19,916 bases of DNA from CAIYRG01 sp035632215 (GTDB lineage: Bacteria > Pseudomonadota > Alphaproteobacteria > Micropepsales > Micropepsaceae): assembly GCA_035632215.1 (NCBI GenBank), contig DASQHF010000197.1, forward strand, positions 1 to 19,916. Direction: 5' to 3'. A program made the translations under genes and the position numbers. Position 1 is the first letter of the stretch. Every line of letters starts with the position of its first letter. The notes below the pieces were generated by a model. The model was not told where the DNA came from, made no database searches, and saw only the letters and a list, made by a program, of their open reading frames with translations. Of the stretch, positions 7,266 through 13,932 are shown in pieces.

Positions 7266-8201
7266 TCACTCACAGGCCGCGTAGTTGCCCTGCCGACACT
7301 GCCGTCCGAGGGCCTGGGCGGATAGGAACTGGTCGCGCGTCATATGTTTCGCGACTTCCTTTGCATTGTCGTCCGAAACCTTGGACTCGTTGTCCTTTAG
7401 AGTCGCGAAAGCGGCTTCGAACCAGATGAGCGCCCGCGCCAGATCCTGCGGCACGCCGTCGTCGCCGTTGGCATAGATGGATGCAAGATTGAATTGGGCG
7501 TGGCCGTTCCCCGCCTGGGCGGCCTTGCGGAACCAGATCACCGCGTCCTGCGGGCTCTTCTTTAACCCTCCCTCGCCCTGGGCATACATCGCGCCGAGAT
7601 TAAGCTGAGCGCTGTCGTTTCCGGCATCCGCCGCCTTGCGGTACCAGGCAGCAGCCTGTTTGAGATCGGGCGGCACGCCATGGCCGCCGGCGTACATCAG
7701 GCCGAGATTGTACTGCGCGTCGGCATTGCCGTGATTGGCGGAGCGCAAATACCAGGCGGCTGCTTCCTTATAATTCTGCGGCTCGCTCAATCCGCGCTGA
7801 TACATGGAGGCGACGTTGAGCTCCGCGGCCGAATTTTGCTTCTCCGCGGCGAGCTTGAACAGCCGCATTGCCTCCTTGTAGTCGGCCTTCACGCCGCGGC
7901 CATATTCATAGAGGAGCCCGAGATCGACCTCGGCGTAGACGTTCCCCTGCGCGACGGCCAACTTGTACCACTTTACGGCTTCCTCGTAGTTTGCCTTCAC
8001 GCCGAGCGAGTTGTTGTACATCGTGCCGACATTGTACTGGGCGTTGGAGTCGCCTTTCTCGGCCAGCGGAGTGAACAGCTTGAGCGCAAGCGTATAGTCG
8101 CCCTTCTGATAGGCGGCGAACGCGTCGTCATAGGCGGCCGCATACGCGCCGCCCGATAGCAACGCCGATGCCAAGCCTAAGGTTGCGAATAGATGGCGCA
8201 T
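7266..8201 (-). CDS. Exported Sel1-like (SLR) tetratricopeptide repeat protein
   Basis: The protein has 311 residues: a signal peptide (HLFATLGLASALLSGGAYA, cleavage near residue 22), then about six Sel1-like repeats of 36-37 residues from roughly 50 to 268. Typical repeat cores are AQYNVGTMY, AEVDLGLLYEYGRGV, AQYNLGLMYAGGHGV, AQLNLGAMYAQGEGG and AQFNLASIYANGDDGV, each with an A-x-x-WY/WF helix. The end (LSAQALGRQCRQGNYAACE) is a small Cys-containing tail. SLR proteins are periplasmic scaffolds for protein partners, often in cell-envelope or exopolysaccharide pathways; this one has no informative neighbour. The ATG at 8199-8201 has a close GAGGGAG. The gene is probably monocistronic. Confidence 0.9.
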   Translation of the reverse strand: MRHLFATLGLASALLSGGAYAAAYDDAFAAYQKGDYTLALKLFTPLAEKGDSNAQYNVGTMYNNSLGVKANYEEAVKWYKLAVAQGNVYAEVDLGLLYEYGRGVKADYKEAMRLFKLAAEKQNSAAELNVASMYQRGLSEPQNYKEAAAWYLRSANHGNADAQYNLGLMYAGGHGVPPDLKQAAAWYRKAADAGNDSAQLNLGAMYAQGEGGLKKSPQDAVIWFRKAAQAGNGHAQFNLASIYANGDDGVPQDLARALIWFEAAFATLKDNESKVSDDNAKEVAKHMTRDQFLSAQALGRQCRQGNYAACE

Positions 8202-8281
8202 GCTCCCTCTCGTGGATTGATTTTAAAGTATTTTTTCGCGAGTGGAAATCGGCCTCCTACGATTTTGCGCCGTCGTATCCG

Positions 8282-8737
8282 TTACTTCGAGAGATACTTA
8301 GGCCCCAAAATGACCGAGCCCGTCTCGAGGAGCGACTTGAGATTCGACAGCACCTGCGGCCAGCCTTCCGAGACGGCAGCGATGAACTTGGAGCCTTCAC
8401 GCTCCATGGTATGGGTCACGGTCAGTTTCACCGCGCCCTCGACGGACTCGATCTCCATGGTACAGAGCGACCAGCCCTCCGCTTTGAGCTCGGGCCTGAA
8501 CTCGTTGCGCCAACGAATGCCCAGACGCTTGGACGGCTCGAAGGCGACGATCTCGCCGGCATCAGCGACCCGGCCATCGGGGAACATGAGCTTCCACGAG
8601 CCGCCAATCTTCCAATCGGCGATGGGATAGGCGCCGCGCCAATACTCCTGTGCGAACTCCCGGCTTGTCAGGGCGGACCACAAACGCTCGGGCGTCGTGC
8701 GGATATAAGTCACGTAGACGAAACTGCTGTTACCCAT
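8282..8737 (-). CDS. SRPBCC / AHSA1-family protein
   Basis: The protein has 151 residues with the helix-grip fold of the AHSA1 (Aha1 C-terminal-like) branch: VYVTYIRTTPERLWSALTS at the start, FAQEYWRG, WKIGGSWKLMFPDG, and the C-terminal helix EGWPQVLSNLKSLLETG. These small cytosolic proteins bind hydrophobic ligands. In many bacteria they are encoded directly downstream of an ArsR-type regulator, as here. The ATG at 8735-8737 follows AAGGAGAA, and the start overlaps the end of the regulator gene by 8 bp, so the two are likely translated together. Ligand unknown. Confidence 0.9.
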   Translation of the reverse strand: MGNSSFVYVTYIRTTPERLWSALTSREFAQEYWRGAYPIADWKIGGSWKLMFPDGRVADAGEIVAFEPSKRLGIRWRNEFRPELKAEGWSLCTMEIESVEGAVKLTVTHTMEREGSKFIAAVSEGWPQVLSNLKSLLETGSVILGPKYLSK

Positions 8738-9053
8738 TGCCTTCTCCTTCCAGGGTCTTCTTGAGAGCGGATAGCGCGCTTAAGTGCCGGCGCTCGAATT
8801 TCCGGATCCAGCGCTCGGCGATTCCGTTGATCGGCACCGGATTGATGAAGTGCAGCTTCTCGCGGCCATGCCGCTTCGAAGAGATGAGATTCGCCTCTTC
8901 GAGAATCGTCAGATGCTTGGCGACGGCTTGGCGCGTCATGTCGAGCCCTTCGCAAAGATCGCCGAGAGTCTGCCCATTCTTCCGGTGCAGCCGGTCCAGC
9001 AGCTTGCGGCGGCTTGCGTCTGCCAAAGCGTGGAACACTGCGTCGTCGTTCAT
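8730..9053 (-). CDS. ArsR-family transcriptional regulator
   Basis: The protein has 107 residues from the ATG at 9051-9053, which has AGGGGC five bases upstream; a TTG 15 bases earlier is less likely. The winged helix is VFHALADASRRKLLDRLHRKNG, then TLGDLCEGLDMTRQAVAKHLTILEEANLI, where the TRQAVAKHL helix reads DNA, then the wing SSKRHGREKLHFIN. There are no metal-binding Cys pairs (no CVC motif), so it is the non-metal type that pairs with SRPBCC proteins. It is the first gene of a two-gene operon with the SRPBCC protein. The promoter upstream has its -10 box inside an inverted repeat, which points to autorepression. Confidence 0.9.
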   Translation of the reverse strand: MNDDAVFHALADASRRKLLDRLHRKNGQTLGDLCEGLDMTRQAVAKHLTILEEANLISSKRHGREKLHFINPVPINGIAERWIRKFERRHLSALSALKKTLEGEGNG

Positions 9054-9064
9054 GCCCCTAACAC

Positions 9065-9113
9065 ACAACTTTTTGGTTACCTATTTATAGGTAACTGTTC
9101 GGTTGCCTGTCAA
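9065..9113 (-). promoter_or_regulatory. Sigma-70 promoter with overlapping operator for the arsR-SRPBCC operon
   Basis: Read on the minus strand there is a -35 TTGACA (9108-9113), an 18-bp spacer and a -10 TATAAA (9084-9089). The -10 is in the centre of a perfect inverted repeat with 8-bp arms GTTACCTA (9076-9083) and TAGGTAAC (9088-9095). Two related 16-mers, GCAACCGAACAGTTAC (9091-9106) and GTAACCAAAAAGTTGT (9065-9080), lie on either side of the -10, 26 bp apart centre to centre. A regulator bound here would block RNA polymerase. Confidence 0.75.
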
Positions 9114-9171
9114 GCCAAATCCAATCAGTTTGGTTATGCCTCTTACGTCGTCGGTATCGGACGAAAGAGCG

Positions 9172-9906
9172 TCATCGGTTGACCGGTAAGATCGTCCCGT
9201 CGCTCTTGCCGGTTTGACGATGGCCGAATCGATTGCCGAAAGTCATGCGTCGCAACAGCCCGTCTCTCATGACCAATGCATGATAAAGGGCGCCGGCAAG
9301 GTGGAGGCCTATCAAGCCCATCAACAGACGGGAATTTAGGTAATGCACGGACCTCAGCGGATAGATCCAGAACGTCGCTGGTAAGGTGCCTTCGTGCAGA
9401 AGCAGGATGCGCGGCAGGTCGGCTTGAAGAGCCATTCCCAGCCCAGATGCCACTTGGATGAATACCGAAACATACAGCATCGGGTGCACGAGCCGCTTCA
9501 GCCTGTCCAGGGAAAGGGCAGGCGCTCGGGCCGGAAGAGGGAGAAAGGTGGTCCTCAACAGGACAAGTCGACCCAGCATCAAAACGAATACCAGAATGCC
9601 GGCGAACCCATGCGCCTTGAGCGCATCGAGCTTTTGCGGATTATCGTTCGCAACGTTCACCATGATCAGCGCGCCTCGGGTAAGCAGCTGCGCCATGGCG
9701 AAAACGACGAACCAGTGGATGATCACGTGGAGGGGGTGATACTTCTTGACCCGCGAATCCGGTCCGTCCTCGGCCCCACCGACTTGTCCGCTCGGAGCGG
9801 AACGATGTGGCGACCGTCCGAGGCTAAGCCATGCTACGGCCAATGCCAGCGCGAGCCCGCCGGCAATCTCGATCTCGAACACGAATTTCGTCAGGTTGGC
9901 GCCCAT
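9172..9906 (-). CDS. Cytochrome b561-type di-heme membrane protein with an additional N-terminal helix
   Basis: The protein has 244 residues; ATG 9904-9906 follows AAGGAGAG. Five hydrophobic segments are visible: about 9-29, 58-82, 98-117, 142-160 and 193-212. The last four match the four-helix prokaryotic b561 core, with candidate heme histidines in HPLHVIIHW (57-65), KAHG (97-100), HPMLY (141-145) and GLHLAGALYH (200-209). Such proteins pass electrons across the inner membrane, from quinol to an acceptor or to superoxide in the E. coli CybB case. The first helix, followed by a 25-residue hydrophilic linker, is not part of the usual family. It is divergent from a TetR gene with two palindromes between, so TetR repression is likely. 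Confidence 0.85.
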   Translation of the reverse strand: MGANLTKFVFEIEIAGGLALALAVAWLSLGRSPHRSAPSGQVGGAEDGPDSRVKKYHPLHVIIHWFVVFAMAQLLTRGALIMVNVANDNPQKLDALKAHGFAGILVFVLMLGRLVLLRTTFLPLPARAPALSLDRLKRLVHPMLYVSVFIQVASGLGMALQADLPRILLLHEGTLPATFWIYPLRSVHYLNSRLLMGLIGLHLAGALYHALVMRDGLLRRMTFGNRFGHRQTGKSDGTILPVNR

Positions 9907-9927
9907 GACACTCTCCTTTGAAACTGC

Positions 9928-9965
9928 TACGCTACCGTATCGTATCGCTACGATACCGTATCGTA
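9928..9965. promoter_or_regulatory. Two tandem 17-bp palindromes, probable TetR operators
   Basis: The site at 9949-9965 is a perfect 8+1+8 palindrome, TACGATAC-C-GTATCGTA. The site at 9928-9944 is the same sequence with one change (TACGCTAC-C-GTATCGTA). Their centres are 21 bp apart, two helical turns, so two dimers would sit on the same DNA face. They fill the spacer between the divergent b561 and TetR genes. Confidence 0.8.
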
Positions 9966-9979
9966 TTGGAATTGGTCAA
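9950..9979 (-). promoter_or_regulatory. Candidate promoter for the cytochrome b561 gene
   Basis: On the minus strand TTGACC (9974-9979) and TATCGT (9950-9955) are 18 bp apart. The -10 lies within the perfect operator palindrome, so regulator binding would exclude RNA polymerase. The -10 is a weak match to consensus. Confidence 0.45.
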
Positions 9980-9981
9980 GC

Positions 9982-10596
9982 ATGAGCAAGTCGCGAAAGA
10001 AGCCCGAACCAAACGTCGAAAAGGAGAGCCCCCGCGTCAAACGCAGCAGGGACGCGGTGCTCGCAACGACATTCGAGCTGATGTCGGAGGGAGGCATCGG
10101 CGGTGTCAGCGTCGACGAAATCTCGCGACGCTCGGGTGTCGCGAAGACGACGATTTACCGGCACTGGCCGTCGCGATCGGCGCTGCTGCTCGATGCCTGT
10201 GCGAAGTTGCGGCCTCAGCCCCCGATCCCCGATACCGGAAGCCTCGAGGGTGACCTCCTAGCGCATGCCGCCTTCATTGCCCGTCAGCTCAAGTCGGCGC
10301 GCTGGCCCACGATCTTGCCCTCGATCATCGATGCGGCCGAACGCGATCCGGAGATCGCGAAACTTCATGCGCAGCTACAGGCAGGCTTCGCCTACCCTTA
10401 TTCCGTGATCATCGAGCGCGCGAAGAAGCGTGGCGAAGTGCCGGCGCGCGCCAGGGCCTTGGACACCGCGGCGCTGGTTTCGGGGCCATTCTTCTTCCGG
10501 CGCTGGTATTCGCGCGAGCCCATCGACGAGATGTTCGTGAAATCCGTCGTCGAACGAGCCCTTGAAGCGCTCAAAGCCAGGAGCACTCTGACCTAG
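9982..10596 (+). CDS. TetR/AcrR-family transcriptional regulator
   Basis: The protein has 204 residues. The DNA-binding domain covers about 20-68: RDAVLATTFELMSEGGIGGVSV, then the helix-turn-helix EISRRSGVAKTTIYRHWPSRSALL, with the TTIYRHWPS recognition helix typical of the family. The remainder is the helical ligand-binding and dimer domain, ending FVKSVVERALEALKAR. The ATG at 9982 has no clear ribosome binding site, though homologues start with a similar basic tail (SKSRKKPE). It is divergent from the b561 gene, and two palindromes in the 75-bp spacer suggest it represses both itself and that gene. Its end is only 6 bp from the convergent guaA stop. The effector is unknown. Confidence 0.93.
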   Translation: MSKSRKKPEPNVEKESPRVKRSRDAVLATTFELMSEGGIGGVSVDEISRRSGVAKTTIYRHWPSRSALLLDACAKLRPQPPIPDTGSLEGDLLAHAAFIARQLKSARWPTILPSIIDAAERDPEIAKLHAQLQAGFAYPYSVIIERAKKRGEVPARARALDTAALVSGPFFFRRWYSREPIDEMFVKSVVERALEALKARSTLT

Positions 10597-10602
10597 TTTC
10601 GG

Positions 10603-12147
10603 TTATTCCCACTCGATCGTGCCGGGGGGCTTCGAGGTCACGTCGTAGACGACCCGGTTGATGCCACGCACCTCGTTCACGATCCTGGTCGCGACCTGCG
10701 CGACAAAGCCGTGCTCGAAGGGAAAGGAGTCCGCGGTCATGCCGTCGGACGAGGTCACCGCCCGAAGCGCGCAGACATATTCATAAGTACGGTCATCGCC
10801 CATCACGCCGACCGTCCGCACAGGTAAGAGCACCGCGAAGGCCTGCCAGATCTGGTCGTAGAGCCCTGCCCTGCGGATCTCTTCGAGATAGATCGCGTCA
10901 GCCTTGCGCAGAATCTTGAGCTTCTCCTCCGTGATCGAGCCGGGGATACGGATCGCAAGACCCGGACCCGGAAATGGATGGCGCCCAACAAACGCCTTTG
11001 GAAGACCAAGCTCCGTCCCCAATGCCCGCACTTCGTCCTTGAAAAGCTCGCGCAAGGGCTCGACGAGCTTCAAATGCATGCGTTCGGGCAGACCGCCGAC
11101 ATTGTGATGCGACTTGATCGTCGCCGACGGCCCGCCGAGCGCGGAGACGCTTTCGATCACGTCGGGATAGAGCGTTCCTTGCGCGAGAAACGCGGCGTCG
11201 CCGACCTTCTTCGCCTCGGCATCGAAAACATCGATGAACGTTGCTCCGATGATCTTGCGTTTCTTCTCGGGGTCCTCGACGCCTTCGAGGCGCGACAGAA
11301 ACAGCTCGCCCGCATCGGCATGGATGAGCGGAATGTTGTAAGCGCCGCGGAAGAGCGACACCACTTCCTCGGCTTCGCCCTGGCGCATCAGACCAGTGTC
11401 GACAAAGATGCAGGTGAGCTGATCCCCGACGGCTTCATGGATGAGAAGTGCTGCGACCGAGGAATCGACCCCGCCCGATAGGCCGCAGATGACGCGGGCT
11501 TTGCCGACCTGCTCGCGGATGCGGCGAACCGCCTCGACGCGGAACGCCTTCATGTTCCAATCGGGCGCGATGCCGGCGACCTCTTGTGTGAAACTGCGCA
11601 GAAGCTCCGCGCCCTTGGGCGTGTGCACGACCTCCGGATGGAACATCACGCCGTAGAAGCGCCGGCCCTCATCCGCGATCACCGCGAAGGGTGCGTTTTC
11701 GCTCTGCGCAACGACACGGAATCCGGGGGGGAGCGCGGTGACCCGGTCGCCGTGGCTCATCCACACCTGATCGCGCGCGCCCAAGGGCCAGAAGCCGTCG
11801 AACAGTGGCGACCAGCCGGTGATCTCGATCTCGGCTCGGCCAAACTCGCGCTTGTGGTGCGGTTCGACGCGCCCGCCCAGTTGGGCGACCATCGTCTGCT
11901 GGCCGTAACAGATGCCAAGCACGGGCACGCCGAGATTGAACACGCCCTCGGGCGCGCGCGGGCTTCCCTTATCGCCGACGCTCGCCGGTCCGCCTGAGAG
12001 GATGACGGCACGGGGTGCCCCTGCTTTGAGCGCCTCTTCCGCCTTGTTGAAGGGTACGACCTCGCAATAGACCCCGCTTTCGCGCACGCGGCGGACGATC
12101 AGCTGGGTGACTTGCGAGCCGAAATCGATGACCAGGACTGGGGGCAT
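10603..12147 (-). CDS. guaA: GMP synthase (glutamine-hydrolysing)
   Basis: At 514 residues it is full length. It converts XMP to GMP with ATP and glutamine, the last step of GMP synthesis. The class I glutamine amidotransferase domain has the nucleophile Cys80 in VLGICYGQQ and the His170/Glu172 pair in MFHPEV. The ATP pyrophosphatase domain has the PP-loop CGLSGGVDSS (221-230). The C-terminal dimerisation domain ends with the family signature VVYDVTSKPPGTIEWE. It is the last gene of the six-gene cluster, 9 bp after an exported TPR gene; GuaB, which makes its substrate, is two genes further upstream. The ATG at 12145-12147 has a weak ribosome binding site, so coupling to the upstream gene is plausible. 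Confidence 0.98.
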   Translation of the reverse strand: MPPVLVIDFGSQVTQLIVRRVRESGVYCEVVPFNKAEEALKAGAPRAVILSGGPASVGDKGSPRAPEGVFNLGVPVLGICYGQQTMVAQLGGRVEPHHKREFGRAEIEITGWSPLFDGFWPLGARDQVWMSHGDRVTALPPGFRVVAQSENAPFAVIADEGRRFYGVMFHPEVVHTPKGAELLRSFTQEVAGIAPDWNMKAFRVEAVRRIREQVGKARVICGLSGGVDSSVAALLIHEAVGDQLTCIFVDTGLMRQGEAEEVVSLFRGAYNIPLIHADAGELFLSRLEGVEDPEKKRKIIGATFIDVFDAEAKKVGDAAFLAQGTLYPDVIESVSALGGPSATIKSHHNVGGLPERMHLKLVEPLRELFKDEVRALGTELGLPKAFVGRHPFPGPGLAIRIPGSITEEKLKILRKADAIYLEEIRRAGLYDQIWQAFAVLLPVRTVGVMGDDRTYEYVCALRAVTSSDGMTADSFPFEHGFVAQVATRIVNEVRGINRVVYDVTSKPPGTIEWE

Positions 12148-12156
12148 GACCCCAAG

Positions 12157-12615
12157 CTATTTGCCGGTCGGGCCCGAGTCCATTCCGTTGATGGCTTTTT
12201 CCACCTGCGAGGTTTCAGGGCAGGCCGCGCCACAGGCGTGAACGAGGACCTCATGCTGCGCCTGAGCGCCCTTGCGGTCGCCGGCCGCGACATCGAGCAT
12301 CGCGATTCCCGCAAGCGCCGGCGCATAGGCCGGCTGCACGTCGAGCGCCAATCCGAAATAGCGCTGCGCGAGCTCGACCTCGCCATGCTGAGCGAAGAAT
12401 TCTCCCAAGTGATGATAAGGAACGGGGTCGGACGGAGCGTAAATGATGGCCGATTGATAGAGCTGGATCGTCCCGTCGCGGTCGCCCGTCTTAGCGGCGT
12501 TCGCAGCAGCCGCCAGGAAGTGAGCCTCATCGAGGGGCTCGAGCGAAACCGGCGTCTGGGCCAGGGCCGCGCTCACAGCAAACAAAGCAACGCACGCGCA
12601 AAACGCAATTCTCAT
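12157..12615 (-). CDS. Exported tetratricopeptide repeat protein
   Basis: The protein has 152 residues. The ATG at 12613-12615 follows GAGGGGC. The signal peptide is RIAFCACVALFAVSAALA with cleavage before QTP near residue 20. Two to three TPR units follow: AAAANAAKTGDRDGTIQLYQSAI, PYHHLGEFFAQHGEVELAQRYFGLAL and ALAGIAMLDVAAGDRKGAQAQHEVL. The C-terminal part has a Cys pair (HACGAAC). It should act in the periplasm as a protein-binding scaffold. It lies 24 bp after the rsmB-like gene and 9 bp before guaA, so it is cotranscribed with cytosolic purine and rRNA-modification genes, with no evident functional link. Confidence 0.85.
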   Translation of the reverse strand: MRIAFCACVALFAVSAALAQTPVSLEPLDEAHFLAAAANAAKTGDRDGTIQLYQSAIIYAPSDPVPYHHLGEFFAQHGEVELAQRYFGLALDVQPAYAPALAGIAMLDVAAGDRKGAQAQHEVLVHACGAACPETSQVEKAINGMDSGPTGK

Positions 12616-12639
12616 GGTGCCCCTCGGTGAAAACGACTG

Positions 12640-13911
12640 CTAAGACCGGGCCATAATACAGACAAACAACCCGTCCGTCGCGCTCGCGAGAGGACTGCCG
12701 CGGAAATATCGGTTCACAAAGGCCGGAGGCTCGCCCAGCAGCGTCCTCCAGGCGATTTCCACGGGAACGATCCGAAATTCCTGGTTGCGCGTAAGGAAAG
12801 CGGAAACCACGTCTTCGTTTTCGGAAGGCAGCAGCGAACACGTGACATAGACGAGGCTGCCACCGGGCTTCGTGTGGCGGGCGCCATCGTCGACCAGCCA
12901 GTTTTGGAGCTCGATCAACTCCCGCAAACGATCGCGGGTGAGTCGCCATTTCGTCTCGGGATTGCGGCGCCAGGTGCCCGAACCGCTGCAGGGCGCATCG
13001 ACGAGAACGATGTCGAATTTGCCGTTGCCCCATTTCGGGCCGCCGCGCGTCTCGGCGACTGTGATGATGCTCGCGCCGGCTCGTCTCGCGCGAGGCGCGA
13101 GCTGCTTCAATCGCGCCGGATTGGCGTCGTAAGCCAGAATCTCTCCCTTGTTCCGCATCAGTGCGGCAAGCGCGAGCGATTTGCCTCCTGCACCCGCGGC
13201 AAGGTCAAGGACCCGATCGCCCGGTTTCGCTCCGCAGAGCAAAGCCGCGAGCTGCGAGGCTTCGTCCTGAAATTCGAAGGCGCCGGTTTGGAAGAAGCGC
13301 GTGTGCTCGAGCGCGCTCAAGCCTTCGGCCGAGGGTACGCGAATGCCGAAGGGAGAAAACGGCGTGACGTCGCATTGGATGTCGAGCGAGCGCAAGCCAT
13401 CGAGCATGGCGCGGCGCTCGGCGCGCAAGGAATTGACGCGAAGATCGACGGGCGCGCGCTCGAACATCGCCTGCATCTCGGGAAGCAAATCCTTACCGAA
13501 AGCGCGATCGAGCTCAGGCTGAAGCCAGAGCGGAAATTCGCCTTGCACGGATAAGGGCGGCTCATCGGCGGGTGGAGACGCTATTGCCTTCCGCTCCTCC
13601 TCGTTGAGCGGCGCCGGGCCATATCCTTCGCCCGAAAACAGCTTCTCGATCTCGCTGAGAGATTTCCCTTCTGTTATCAGGCTCGCGATTACCAGCGATC
13701 GGGGCTCCTCGCTCTCCATCCGCCAAGCCAACGAGGCGCGGTGGCGAAGTACGTCGTAGACGCCCTCCGTTACGGCAGCACGATCCTTGGATCCCGCGAA
13801 GCGATGAGCGCGAAACCAATCGCGCAAGAATCGATCCGCTGCCCGCATCTCGGTGGTCCCGAGCGCATCGATGATCTCGATCGTGGCTTGGATGCGCGCG
13901 GCCGGAGTCAT
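12640..13911 (-). CDS. RsmB/NOP2-family RNA (cytosine-5) methyltransferase
   Basis: The protein has 423 residues. The N-terminal helical part (1-120) holds a reduced NusB-like RNA-binding region (AADRFLRDWFRAHRFAGSKDRAAV). The Rossmann domain has SAM motif VLDLAAGAGGKSLAL (234-248) and both family cysteines: Cys308 in DAPCSGSGTWRRNPE and Cys358 in VTCSLLPSENE. These are the release and nucleophilic cysteines of 5-methylcytosine RNA methyltransferases. RsmB of E. coli modifies 16S rRNA C967; whether this is the true orthologue is not certain, so I give no symbol. It starts 21 bp after guaB and precedes the TPR gene. Confidence 0.93.
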   Translation of the reverse strand: MTPAARIQATIEIIDALGTTEMRAADRFLRDWFRAHRFAGSKDRAAVTEGVYDVLRHRASLAWRMESEEPRSLVIASLITEGKSLSEIEKLFSGEGYGPAPLNEEERKAIASPPADEPPLSVQGEFPLWLQPELDRAFGKDLLPEMQAMFERAPVDLRVNSLRAERRAMLDGLRSLDIQCDVTPFSPFGIRVPSAEGLSALEHTRFFQTGAFEFQDEASQLAALLCGAKPGDRVLDLAAGAGGKSLALAALMRNKGEILAYDANPARLKQLAPRARRAGASIITVAETRGGPKWGNGKFDIVLVDAPCSGSGTWRRNPETKWRLTRDRLRELIELQNWLVDDGARHTKPGGSLVYVTCSLLPSENEDVVSAFLTRNQEFRIVPVEIAWRTLLGEPPAFVNRYFRGSPLASATDGLFVCIMARS

Positions 13912-13932
13912 GGGCGGTCCAGAACGGCCGCT

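Noticed and set aside
7400..8060. Tandem DNA repeat of about 110 bp
   Set aside because: The periodicity reflects the 36-37 residue Sel1 protein repeats of the coding sequence and not a separate DNA element.
9928..9965. Short CRISPR-like repeat array
   Set aside because: There are only two units, they are palindromic, 21 bp apart, and sit in a 75-bp promoter spacer; there are no spacers or cas genes. A regulator operator pair explains it.
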